Source: Sternotherus odoratus (taxonomy: Eukaryota > Chordata > Testudines > Kinosternidae). From it: a stretch of 64,000 bases of DNA. The position numbers and the translations under genes were made by a program. The notes under the pieces are model-generated. The model made no database searches and was not told the DNA's origin. It was given only the letters and a program-made list of their open reading frames with translations. The stretch covers positions 13,081,845 through 13,145,844 of the forward strand of contig JAVMKO010000022.1 of NCBI GenBank assembly GCA_032164245.1, read 5' to 3'. Shown one piece after another: positions 1 to 10,910 of the stretch; the first letter of the stretch is position 1; every line of letters starts with the position of its first letter.

Positions 1-18
1 CCCCTCCACCCCCACACA

Positions 19-470
19 CGACAGCCATAGTGGGTCAGATCAAAGGTTCATCTAGCCCAGTCTTCTGACAGTGGCCACTGCCAGGTTCCCCAGAGAGAAA
101 GTGATCCATCTCCTGTTGCCCATTCCCAGCTTCTGGCAAACAGAGGCTAGGGGACACCATCCCTACCCATCCTGGCTCATAGCCATTTATGGACCTATCC
201 TCCATGAAGTTATCTACTTCTTTTTTGAACCCTGTTACAGTCTTGGCCTTAACATCCTCTGCCAAGGAGTTCCACAGGTTGACTGTGTTGTGTGAAAAAG
301 ATACTTCCTTTTGTTAATTTTAAACTTGCTCCCTCTTAATTTCATTTGATGACCCCTAATTCTTGTGTTACGAGAAGGATTCAACACTTTACTCCACACC
401 AGTCATGATTTTATAGACCTCAATCATATCCCTCTCTCCTTAGTCATCTCTTTTCCAAGCTAAAAAATAA
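19..470 (-). mobile_element. CR1-clade LINE, 3' end fragment
   Basis: Read on the minus strand this is the 3' part of a non-LTR retrotransposon: the end of the reverse-transcriptase frame and the 3' UTR. The plus strand carries family landmarks such as 'GTGGGTCAGATCAAAGGTTC', 'GACAGTGGCCACTGCCAGG', 'AAGGAGTTCCACAGGTTGAC' and 'TCTCTTTTCCAAGC'. The same family recurs at 41007-41158 and, with more of its coding part, at 57029-57902. The copy is 5'-truncated, as usual for LINEs. The overlapping 70-80 codon frames on both strands are not genes. Assignment to the CR1 clade is from memory; L2/L3-like clades are the alternative. Confidence 0.8.
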
Positions 471-2072
471 CCCGTATGATAGTCTTTGGTATAATGCAAT
501 GGATGGTTAGATATGTTTTTACAGACTTCTAAATAATAAATGTATGCACCATAGTTCCTATTTAATTGTCCATACACCAGGAGTAAAAAAAAAAGTCTCA
601 CCCTCTAGCTAAATAGGTATACAGTCTTACCACAGCAATTTTTTCTCCTGATAAAAGTAACAGCTGAAAACTGATGGGCAAATGAATTTTAGCTAGAGTA
701 TAATTCCAACAACTGCTCTAGTCTGTTTTCTTGCTTTTACCCTAATCTTAAGTGGTGATATACCATTTCTTTATGACATGACTCTAGAGAGAGATATGTA
801 CTATAGTGAAGTTTATTTCTTAGGAAATGCACTGAATACTGTATTTCCTCTGTAATGTAATATGTGGAGGGGGAATGCAAGAGAAAAATGTGTATTTTTG
901 CTAGTAGCCTATCTTCAACTAAGCACAAACATTAAAATGGATTCAGCTAATCCAATAAGAAATGTAGGGTTAGTATTTAAATTTTTGATGTAGATTCTGT
1001 GTGCGGAAGCAACTCAAACTTTCTTCTATGATTCACATCTGAGTTATAAGCAGAGATCATTGCAGAGCTTTGTCACCGGGTTATAATGAAGTGCAAAATG
1101 CATACGCTAGTATTCATTAACGTGTAAATTTGTAAAGGCAAATGTACCAAGCAAAAGTCTAATCATTTTTATAGCTGACAGCATTAAACGTGTTAAACGT
1201 TCATACTATCAATAAAGTATTTTATTTTTAAGATCTGACTATTGTGCAAGAAAATACAATATTTAAAAAATATGTTCTTAGTTCTCATGGTCTATGTATC
1301 TGTAAATGCCACCTGGGCATAATCAAGCTGTCTTCGCTCATTCATGCCTGTTTTTTATACATTAAACAGTAAAAAAGGCCCTGGAGCCTCCTGCTTGTGC
1401 AGCAGGGGCACTTGGAAGATTGTGGCTCCCCAAACTAAAGATACCTTGTTGCCTAAAATACACACCACAGCAATTTTAGGTCTCCTGAAGACACATAGCA
1501 TGTCCTCTTTGCCTCTCTTAGGATGGCTTGATCTATACGGGTTTCATTTCTGTTCAAGTCTGTTAACAAATGACCAGCATATTGACTATGTCTAGATGTA
1601 ATGCTTGCCTTAAATACACAAGTTACCGTCAACTATGCGAATTAATTAGACATGGGTATGAAATCCATGCTTTTTCTTAGGTCATTTGGGAAAGCTACAC
1701 TTGGGGAAAATTATCCATCACTATTCATAAGTCTGTTCTGCAGGATTTTGATGTTTTGGAGTTCATTTAAGTTTTACATGGAGTTGCAAGTGCCTTTTGA
1801 AATGGCAAGTTGTGACCTTATTGAAAAGGCTGGAGAGGTGCCAGGCATTATTTAATAATGGGATTTACATCATTCCACTTACTGTTGGCTTGGAGGGCAA
1901 CTTCTTACATTCAAAACAAAGAGCAGGAATTAGAGGGTAGTCAGCTGTTCAGTGTTGTCTAAACAAGCAGTTTATGCAAAGCTGTGCTGTATCCGGCACC
2001 CCACTGCACCTACATCACATTAACCCTTCTCGCCTTCCTTCCCCCCCCTCCCCCACATGAAAAGCTCAACTC
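471..2072. other. AT-rich unique DNA, no gene seen
   Basis: Mostly AT-rich sequence with short A/T runs and a C-rich run at 2041-2055. The only frames are short (up to 83 codons) and look random. I recognise no repeat family, exon or RNA gene here. Confidence 0.6.
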
Positions 2073-2148
2073 TGTATTGCCCGGGAATTGAACCCAAGAG
2101 CTTCCCATAGGGGAGGTGAGAATTGTACCACTGAACTACATGTCTACA
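2073..2148 (-). pseudogene. tRNA-Gly(CCC)-like pseudogene or tRNA-derived sequence
   Basis: The minus strand reads with strong similarity to vertebrate tRNA-Gly. A D-arm block 'GTTCAGTGGTACAATTCTC' (A box) and a T-arm block 'GGGTTCAATTCCC' (B box) are present, with CCTCCCC in the anticodon loop, giving CCC. The acceptor arms pair over only about four bases, the anticodon stem has a mismatch, and the variable region is about 2 nt longer than in the normal tRNA. It is therefore probably a decayed gene or retroposed copy, although the internal promoter boxes look intact. A SINE head is an alternative, but no tail is recognisable. Confidence 0.6.
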
Positions 2149-2431
2149 GGACCTGCACAGTCCTGTCAGTGCTTATTTTCTATGCTGCCTTATTAAATGC
2201 CATGATTTCCCATCACTTGCCTAGTGATTAAACTCTCCTCGTACAGGCGGTTGGTTCATAGCTATTTCTGCCATGACTAACACCCAGGATTCTGGGATTG
2301 TAAAGTATCATAGCCATGCATTTCCTCTAGAAGCAGCATCTTCTGGGTGGGTTATTTATGATATTAACATCTAGGGACAAGCACACATCTAAAGACAGTC
2401 CCCTTCCCAAACAGCTTCCCATACCCATTCT

Positions 2432-2524
2432 CTGGGTCAGTAAGTCACACAGCTGCTCAGTGGCAGAACTGGAACTACAACCCACCCTCAAGTGCCAGCC
2501 CGGTGCCCTATCCCCTGGACAATG
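2432..2524 (-). mobile_element. MIR-like SINE fragment
   Basis: The plus strand shows the reverse complement of the MIR core: 'AAGTCACACAGCTGCTCAG', 'GTGGCAGAACTGG' and 'GTGCCCTATCCCCTGGACA'. The fragment is short and diverged. It is one of about nine MIR-like pieces in the window. Confidence 0.65.
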
Positions 2525-5330
2525 CTGGCTCAACATGGCTGGAATACCACTGCTCTGCCTTTGCTCCAGTAGTGCTCTTCTAAAGCGTACCATTGTGTAA
2601 GATGGAAAGTTGATAAGCCCTAGAAACGCTCTAGATCTCTCACTACCTCAGTGCTGCTGCGTCTTGTAGCATGGGCAGGGTGTGAACCCTGCGCCCTGGT
2701 GAGGTTCCAGATCGAGTACTGTATTTGCATTTTGCTGACCTAAATTCCCTCTGCAGCGTCTACTGGATGAATGATTCTTTGATGCACTAAAATACAGCCC
2801 CCTTCACAGCAACACACTGAAGCGATAGAGCAACACTCCCCACCAATGTCTGTTTAGCTGTGTTTATACTAGGACGCACTTGGCTCTCCTTTGCAATGAA
2901 AGCCGCCATTCCAGGTAATGTTTTAATTGATAGTTACAGTTCAGAGGTGCTAAGTGCTTCTTGCTGCGCAAGTCATTGGGCGGCTGTACTGAGTCAGAGA
3001 TTTCTCCATCAAAGCTGCAGTGCAAATTCCTCTCTTCCCTCCCCCTTTGGTTTCATTTAACCTGGTAACAGGGAAGCAGTAGAACCTGTCCCCAAACAGG
3101 GACTGGACTCAACTGCATATGTACATCACCCAGCACAACAAAAAGATGGTCTCTGCGCCAAAGCACTTGTGTGTTTGGGCCTTCCTGCTTCAGCGGCCCC
3201 AGCCCAGCCTCCAGGAGAAGTGTTCCTCCTGGCTGCTTCCTCACTTTGATCTCTGCATCAGGCCCCAGTGAGCAGGTTTTGCAGCCTGGGAAGCAGCTCT
3301 GTGCTCTGCTCTCTCTCCAGGCTTGGGAAACAGTTGCTCATAAGAAGTCACCCCACATTGGCCCCGCCCCAGTACAGTTAGGACAGCAACCACTCAACCA
3401 GTGCTATTTCCTCCCCGTAAGGAGCCCCATCCTTAGTGCCAAGTCCTGAGGGGGGTGGGGGAACTCTGCCCATTTACCAGAGTGAGTTGCTATACAAGTG
3501 TGTTTCTGACACTCTCCCGGGTGGGGCTGGGATGCTCGGAGCCCTCACCCAAGCCTGGCACGCCCACAAACCCGTTTTTAAGGATCAAAAGCATGTTTGA
3601 GTTTCAGCTGCCTCTTGACATCATGTGGCTTTAACCTTAACTGTGGAAATCTACTTAACCCAACCTACCTCTCATGCTGCAACTCGGTGTGTGGTTCCCG
3701 GGATCCAGACCCAGCCCTCGGTTCCTGCTTGCAGCCATTTTCTGCAGGGGAGAAGCCATGAGTCAGTTTCTCTGCCACACAAGGCTCCTATTCATCTCCC
3801 ATTTTAGCTCACCCCCGGTAGCTGTGAAGGGTACTGGCAGTGCTTCTCAAATGCAGCCACCGGGGGCTTGTCTTACCACCACAGCCTCCGGGGTAGTGAC
3901 TGGGGGGGGGGAGCAACAAACCCTCCCCCAGGGCCACCAGCAGATCCTTGGGGTGATGGGCAGCAGGCTCTGGCCATGTGACAGTGGGCTCCATCCCCCA
4001 GCCACAGGGTTCTGGGCTTATCTCCCCCACATGCCTCCCTGGCCCCTGCTGCCTCCTCCAGCCCCCCCACCCTCATCCCCTCTATCACCCCTGGCCCCAT
4101 CTCCCTACCCACCTCCCCATCCAGGACATAATTTGTCTCCCCAGCTTGCCAGGGCTGAGTAAATCTGCTACTGTGAGAAGTGATCTTAACAAATATACAA
4201 GAATCCCTTCTCACAGTAGCAGATGTACTAGCCAGCAAGTCTTTAGAACCCCCATACAAAGCCCCTTATTGTGCGCCTGTTCGGGGGCAGTAAAGGACAG
4301 AGACAACCGGACGTTTATTACTGAGCCTTCAAAAACCTAAAGAAATCCGAATGATTTGGGTGTGTCTGTGCATACTGTTGTTCTTCCTCAAGCTAATGAA
4401 GTGCTTGGAGAAAAAGTGAGTGCGGAGCCACCAGTAAGACTGGGTGGCTGCACTCTGAGGCCACCAAAAAAATAATTGTTGAGAGCATCCCCAAGTCTGG
4501 CTGCTTAGAATGAAGGGGATGGTCCTGGTTCCTGTTTGCCTTCGCAGCCTCGCAGGAAATGAGCATTCTGCTGCTAGCACATGCTGCGTGCACGGACTAC
4601 ACCGCAAAGGGCCGGGGGTGTCAGGGTTTTGCTCCACTCCCCTAAACCCCTACGAGTGAACAAGCAGACACCCTGCTAGTTGGTGCATTTCTACCCTGAA
4701 GGGATTCGTAGTGTCCGCAGCTCCGAAAGGGTCCCAGCTGTGACCCTTGCTGGGAGCCTCAGTGGAGTGAGCTCTGGTCAGAGAAGGGAATTCAGACCCA
4801 CGACCTGTGCTGTACCTGCGGCGTGGCTCCAAGCCAATTGGGCACCGTTCGCTATGCTGAGGTCCGGCGAGAGTCTGTGACTGACATTAGCCCACGAAAT
4901 CAGGCTTCAGGCTTTTTAGATGGTTTGGAAAACAGGATTTGCACAGCAGTGAGTTTTGCTGGCAAACTCCTCCCTAAATATGTGAGACTAGTTTAGCTCC
5001 CAGCCCTGCCTAAACCTTCCGGTCTGTATCAAGTTGAACAGGTCTCTGGTATGAATTTGCAACAAGTCTCAGGTCTGCAAATAGTTTCACAAGACCTTTT
5101 CTTCTTCCCTTTATATCGGTAATTATCTAGCACCAGCAGAAGGAGCAGCTCACTTTTACCACCTCGTGGAGAAAAGAGGCAAGTTCATATGCCTTACACA
5201 CAGCAAGCAACAGCATGAACTGGGATAGAGATTTACCTTTTAAGAGGCGTTGTCCTGTCTCTCACTGATCCTCCTCCAGCTACACGTTGTACATTTACTA
5301 GGCAGAAGGTCTCTTCTAGTTCAGCCCAGG
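2525..5330. other. GC/CT-rich stretch without recognisable genes
   Basis: The part at 3450-4150 is GC- and CT-rich, has a G10 run at 3902-3911 and gives long but compositionally biased frames on both strands (up to 162 codons, proline/serine-rich). These look like by-products of low stop-codon density. Apart from the hairpin at 4145-4239, listed separately, I recognise no exon, RNA gene or repeat. Confidence 0.55.
4145..4239. repeat. Long hairpin: perfect 18-bp inverted repeat with extended imperfect arms
   Basis: ATCTGCTACTGTGAGAAG at 4163-4180 is repeated exactly in inverse at 4207-4224, with a 26-nt spacer. Outside this core the arms continue imperfectly: CTTGCC...GAGTAA on the left against the complement of GTACTAGCCAGCAAG on the right. 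The pairing therefore spans about 33-36 nt per arm. A transcript would fold into a hairpin of about 95 nt, similar in size to a microRNA precursor. A tiny fold-back MITE is equally possible. Confidence 0.75.
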
Positions 5331-5570
5331 CCAGGAGCTGGAGATCTGGGTGCAATTTCCAATTCTGACACTGACTCCACGTGGGACTCTGGGCCGGTCA
5401 CTTAGTTTCTTTCTGATGGGGAGCTGCAACACACAGAGAGAGAAAAACACATTATAATTGGTCTGCCTGCTCTATTTTGAGTTTAGTTTTTTTAGGACAG
5501 GGAGTCTTCATATGAGTTGCCCAGTGCCTAGCACGATGCGGCCCTGCCCTTCTACTAGAACACAATACTG
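5331..5570 (+). mobile_element. MIR-like SINE with 3' tail
   Basis: The head and core are diverged: 'ATTCTGACACTGACTCCACG' is followed by 'CTGGGCCGGTCACTTAG'. A tail typical of reptile MIR-like copies follows: 'GGACAGGGAGTCTTC' and 'CCCAGTGCCTAGCACGATGCG'. The two parts are collinear and probably one insertion. Confidence 0.55.
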
Positions 5571-6681
5571 GTTACCAAATGCAAGTCTGAATTAACTCTT
5601 CACAATTGCAAAACTTTCCATCTTAAAGTACTGAGTGATGCACAATCTGCAGAATGAACCTGGGTTTTTAAAGTGAGATTAAGGGAGATAAGTGGGCTAA
5701 ACTTTAATATTTATTTTAAGTGATCTGATCCAGTGTTTAACCGGGTTACTTGAGTGTGTTGAAGTTTACAAGGGACCTGTAGTATAGTACTAGGTTACCA
5801 GGGCTGTTTGCTCCCCTCCCTGGGTAAAACTACCCAGACTAGGACTGGGAATTAGCGGGTGAATGTGGATTGCCCACATCAAAACTTCGGTCCCTTGCAG
5901 CCGACTGCAGCATGTCAGTGTGCAGGATGCAGGGGTTACAATATTTTGATGCCTTCAATCAGCACAGGCTAAGGACAGTTCTACTGCCCTTTACTCAGAC
6001 AATAAAAACAACAACATTTCATTACACACCCACACCCCCCGGCATTCAACTGATTTGTAACCCAACCCCAGCCAAAATCTGTCACTTGGGCAACACAGCT
6101 GTTTGCTGGATCCCTAGGTAGATTATGCTTTTTCAGATACACGTATTTTATCATATATTTTATATGCTTTAAAAGTGTGTATCACTGTTTCAATTTCAAT
6201 TCAAATTTCCAAACAATCACTAAATTGGCAACACTGCATGTAAGTATTTCACAAAACTGGGGGGGGGGGATGTTGGGAAAATTCGGGGGAAGGGGTGTAG
6301 GGAAATCCCTGCTAGCCTCTCCTCAATCCACAGGGATTAAGGCTCTAATCATCCTGGGGCTTGCGCCCACCTACTTCCCAGGCTTTCCACTCAGGCTCAC
6401 TTCCCAGCACCCAGTAGGATCTTTCCTGCTGCCCTCTGGCCCTGCTGTGTCACTCTGTGTTTGTATATGCACCTTCAGAGAGGGATCCTGTCCACTCTGC
6501 AAAGTGCCCTGCAAACCACTAGCTTTGGATCAGTATTACTGATGACGAAAGCAGCACTGCGTTCATTCGCTTTGGGCATACCAGTCTCCAACTGCATATT
6601 GACAAACACCAGGGAGAAGCAAAACTGGAGGTCCCTGCTGTCACCTCCTACAAGGCAACAGACAGAACTGTCCCTTTAGTT
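5571..6681. other. Unique DNA, no gene seen
   Basis: A mixed-composition stretch with a G11 run at 6259-6269. The frames at 5870-6542 show no domain, signal peptide or homology that I recognise. Confidence 0.55.
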
Positions 6682-7076
6682 CTGTGGTTTCAACCAAGGG
6701 TACATGTACCCTTTGGGGTACCCAGAGGTCTTTCTGGGGATACATCAACTCATCTAGATATTACAACATGCTACATACAAAGCACTAGCAAACTCAGTAC
6801 AAACAAGAATTTCATACAATTACTTGTTTATACTGCTCTAGACACTGTCCACTGAAATGTAAGTACAATATTTACATCCCACTTGATTTATTTTATAATT
6901 ACAGGGTAGAAATGAGGAAGTCAGCAATTTGTCAGTAATAGTGCGTTGTGAGTGCTTGTATTTTTATGTCTGATTTTGTAAGCAAGTCATTTTTAAATGA
7001 GGTGAAACTTGGGGTATGCAAAATAAATCCGACTCCTGAAAGGGGTACAGCAGCCTGGATAGGTTGAGAGCCCCTA
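6682..7076. mobile_element. hAT-type non-autonomous DNA transposon (395 bp)
   Basis: The left end reads CTGTGGTTTCAACCAAGGGTAC and the right end AGGTTGAGAGCCCCTA. These are diverged forms of the hAT terminus CAGTGGTTYTCAACC. The element is flanked by 8-bp direct repeats that match at seven of eight bases (CTTTAGTT at 6674-6681, CTTTAGCT at 7077-7084), which is the hAT target-duplication length. The interior is AT-rich and non-coding, so mobilisation would have needed a transposase from elsewhere. Confidence 0.85.
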
Positions 7077-8543
7077 CTTTAGCTCACCCGACAGTGGGCA
7101 CTAATAAAACATTAGTCAGAATATTACATCTGCAGGAATATGTGGGCCAGCAGAGGGCAGAGTTGCACAGCCGCACACATCTGCTTGTTTTTGATTCACA
7201 GGAGTGTTGGGTCCCAAATCCATGAGGCAGTGATGACTGCGGTTGCGTTTATGGGGAAGCTAAACAACTACAGCCCATGACTGATCTGCCAGCGTTCGAT
7301 GTCGTGCGATGGATCAGTGGGAGCGAGGGGAAATCCTGGGCTCTGGCAGAGATGGATTTATTACTGTATGAAAAGTGCAATACTCAAATGACACAGCAGA
7401 TATTTTGCAGCAAATATCTTGCCAGGGGCTTCCTTCCGGCTTTGGTATTTTAGGTCTGAGTCTGGAACTCGGACTAGAATGGAGGGGTCTGGTTACAAAA
7501 ACCCAGCACCCTTTCTAGAGAGAAATGTGCTGGTTTCTCCTGGCTTGTGTACGTACGTACGTACACACACAGAGACACGCGCACACACACACACACCCCA
7601 GCTAATTGACCTCGTAGTCTGGGACCAGGAGAGATCCTTGTCCCACCCCAGCCCGGTTCTCTTTAGCCTGTCTTTCCAAATCTCTGTCAGGCTCACCTTG
7701 GTTTGGAAAGAGAGAAGGTCCCTCCACTCCAACTAAGCCCCATCCTTCTTCCTACCAGCTGTCCAGGTGAGCATGGCTTGATCTGAACTATTCAGAATGG
7801 GGTAAGACATTTAGATCCTCTCTTTTCCCTTTTCAACCATGACTGGAGACGGAATTGCCGAATTGCTGGAGGAGGCTCCTAAAGAGATGGCTCCAACTGC
7901 AGAGTACCCTTCCCAATCTGAACTCCAGTCTAGGGGCACTTGGGTTCAGGCCTGTCCTTTGATCTCTGCTCTAGTTCACAGCCCACTGGTCAAGTCGTGC
8001 TGAAGTGCAAGTCTCCTGAGGAAGGATCAGGGCGTTTAGATTCGGTGTAATTTCCCCATGATTCTTTCTTCCATGAGTCGATTCCGGGGTGCTGTAATGC
8101 CATCTTCCTAGGTATCACGCTTGGGGAAATCTCATTCAGGCTGGGACTTGATGCTTCTCTTTTTCTAGGCACTGCTCTGCACACCTGTTTCACTACAAAA
8201 TACTGGGGCGCATGGGTGTTGGATTAGTCACTGCGCCGTTCTTTACACATGGGAGCCTTCCTCCAGGAGGAAGGGAATTCTCTAACCGGCTTGGCTCTAT
8301 TGTCAGCAAAATAATCATTATGAGTCTAAGAGAAACTAACCATAGCAGAAGAACCACGTCCTCCCTCGCCCAGCCGTTACCAAATGCCAGAGCCTTTTGT
8401 CTGGTAACTCAATTGACAAAACTAATTACACGGGCCCAGGCAAAATCTAACCGTGATATTTCCAAATGAGGCTGGGGGTCAGTAACTTCACCCCCAGCAG
8501 GCTGGAAAAGGAGGCAGGAGAATTAGGGGCTGATTTACCTGTG
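7077..8543. other. Unique DNA with a short simple repeat; no confirmed gene
   Basis: Contains (GTAC)4 at 7549-7564 followed by a CA-rich run to 7597. A 76-bp open interval at 7691-7766 lies between a good acceptor and a CAG|GTGAGC donor (see findings). The part at 8270-8470 resembles conserved non-coding DNA. Nothing else is recognisable. Confidence 0.5.
7549..7597. repeat. (GTAC)4 / CA-rich microsatellite
   Basis: Four perfect GTAC units run into an interrupted CA tract. The flanking 105- and 79-codon frames translate this repeat and are not genes. Confidence 0.9.
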
Positions 8544-8900
8544 TTTTTTTTTTGTTTTTGTTTTTTTTTTTACAGAACATAAATCCGTTTAATCTTGAAG
8601 GTATCACGTAATGACATTACATATCAGTGATCACAAAACACAAGAACAATTTGGGACCTTTCTACATAAACTACAACTTCAATACAATTTAATACTGTTG
8701 AAGTACTACACTGTGAATCAATCTGAGCTTTGCTGTACAGTGCTCTTAGGCCCTGATCCTATATCACTGCAGTCACTGGAAGTCCTTCCACTGACTTCAA
8801 TGGGTACAGGACCAGACCCTTGGTCACATGAACAAACGTTACTAACAAACTTCTTATTGAAAACAAGAGCGTTGTGGAGTTCAAATGGCATTTCTGAGAG
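8544..8900 (-). other. Possible transcript 3' end or poly(A)-bearing retrocopy
   Basis: An interrupted T-tract of about 28 bases (8544-8571) lies directly beside unique sequence. On the minus strand it becomes an A-tail preceded by the variant poly(A) signal ATTAAA (8588-8593), 16 nt away. The upstream minus-strand sequence is AT-rich and UTR-like. It includes a common reptile repeat unit ('CATTGAAGTCAGTGGAAGG', around 8785-8803). This could be a retroposed cDNA end or a genomic A-tract next to a real 3' UTR. No coding sequence was recognised upstream. Confidence 0.3.
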
Positions 8901-10837
8901 CATGCAGATTACTGAAAAATGTTTAAAAAGCCAGGTTCAGACAATCTATATACACCAAAGTCCATCTGTCGCAGACAGGCAACTGTAACTCATGAATAGG
9001 AAGTGGATTCGTTCAGGTCCAACAGCGACCTGCTCTAGCCAGCTAGAGTTTCATGCACCTCGGTTCCAGTGTGGGGAGGTGACAGTGCCAGGATCAGCTA
9101 GGCAAGGTGAATGGCCCAGTATAACTCAGTCCTGGCTAGACAGGAGGGTGTTTAAGAAAAACTGCAGCTCCTCAAGGTAAGGAGCAGGGAAGCTGTCAGC
9201 CCTTAGACAGCCCATTTGTCTTAGCAGCTCCTCAGTTCAGCCAGAGACTGGCCGAGAGGGAGGAGCTTCTCCCCCTACTCTAGCATCTGGCTCTCACGGA
9301 AAAGGTTTTGGTGCCTTTGTACCAGGCTTATTTTTACAACCCCCCAGTGAGTCGGGCCTGGGTTGCCCCCACCACAAACACACTTGGCCCTTGAAGTCTG
9401 CAAACACCGAGTGATGGTGTAAAAAGTTTCCATGCAGTGATGTTCACCACAAGCGACATGCCACAAGGCCGAGTTTTGCGAAAATCCCTCCCCTCTCTCG
9501 GGGGCCTTCGCTAGGTTCCGGGTTCCGCTCCTGGGTCTTTTGTCACGTCACACGCTTGCCTCATAATCAGTTGTCAATGCCAGAATAAAGTGACCTCTTG
9601 CTCTGGTTGAATCAGCGCGGGAGGGTGTCAGCAAATCGGTGCTGGTGAGGAGGGGGTAGAGGGGGGAATTTCTTGCAAGCAGAATGGAAAAGGTTGTACC
9701 GGGTTTCTTGTGGATGCCACTCTTGCCTATCCATCAAGACTCAGGATACCGCCTGTGATACCAAACATCTGTCTTCTAGGTGACAGGGGGCCTTAGAAAT
9801 ATCCCCATGCCAGCCCTCTGGCTGAACAAGGAGCTGCAAGGATTCCACCTGAGACCCCCACCTCCCTCCCTTTGCTGCCTTAGTCCCTGGGAGCAATGCC
9901 AGGCATGCTCTGGACAGTGGGTGCACAGGTGAGGGTCCGATTCCTGGTAGCCAGGGGCAGTTCCAGAGCGAAGAGTTGGTTTGAAATAAACTGCAATAGG
10001 CTGATCGATCCGGGGGGCGGAGCGGGGGTGGTGGTCAGGAATTAGGATTGAAAGCCACTCTGGAACCACCTGTTGAGCCGTGCGTCTGAAGATAAAGCAG
10101 GGGTTTGAATCAAACCTGTCTGACTTTGCTTCCAAATTGCCCCCTGAGCTCCAGCCTGTTAGTTCTATGGCTAGTTCTCAAAGAGCCACCATCCCTGCCA
10201 CTAGGGGAGCTTTCCTTCTGCAGAGTCTCATGTCTTGCTTTGCAATGTTCCCACCGGCCGCCCAGCTCACTCCGGGACTGAGCGAGAAGGAATCCAGCTG
10301 AAGAGCCGAGTCTGATATTTTTCATCTTGCTCTGAAAACAAAAGGGAATTTGTTTCATGTGGAGTCCAACGTTCTGTTTACATGTTAATTATGCGGCCCC
10401 ATGTGCTACTAATAAAGAGCTTGAGAAGCGCTGTGCAGAGCTGCATGTGGGAATGAACTCGCCTTTAGACTGCACCACATCCTGCAGGAGATTGCCAGAC
10501 ATGCCCAGCATTGGGAACAGAGGCGATCGGTATTGACTGACAGCTCACCTTGCCTGTGTCCCCTCAGTCCTGTATATGGGATATAACAGACAGGGTGCCT
10601 AGTAGCTTCTTTGCCCTTCTAGCCTTACAGCTTGCAATAAGACATTGCTCAGACAGCTAAAGGCCTGGGGACCACAAAGGTCCCACACTGATCTGGGGGG
10701 TTTGGTTGGAATTGCAGCTGCTTTGGCTTAGTTGGTCTGGCGGGTGCAGGTTCCATTGCACTGACAGCTCACAGATGTCTTGCTGAAAGATACATTCTTG
10801 CTCAACCAGAAGTTGTGGCTTTGCTGCAGGTACCACA
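8901..10837. other. Unique DNA, no gene seen
   Basis: Mixed-composition DNA. The minus-strand frames at 9275-9466 and 9776-10135 show no recognisable domains. The part at 10330-10460 has an enhancer-like look (see findings). Confidence 0.5.
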
Positions 10838-10910
10838 AGGGGAAATTCTCTGGGCTCGTGTCATGCAGAAGGTCTGTCTAGATGATCATGGTGGTCCCTT
10901 CTATTGCAGG
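10838..10910 (+). mobile_element. CR1 LINE 3' end fragment
   Basis: The sequence 'GGGAAATTCTCTGGGC...GTCATGCAGAAGGTCTGTC' followed by 'TAGATGATCATGGTGGTCCC' is the 3' terminal block of a reptile CR1 subfamily. It matches the reverse complement of the block at 14341-14440. Only the last 70 bases or so remain. Confidence 0.7.

Noticed and set aside
3450..4150. CpG-island promoter
   Set aside because: GC-rich, but CpG dinucleotides are sparse and the sequence is dominated by CCC/CCT runs.
3674..4162. 162-codon proline-rich frame
   Set aside because: It lies in a CT/GC-rich low-complexity stretch, with open frames in several registers and on both strands.
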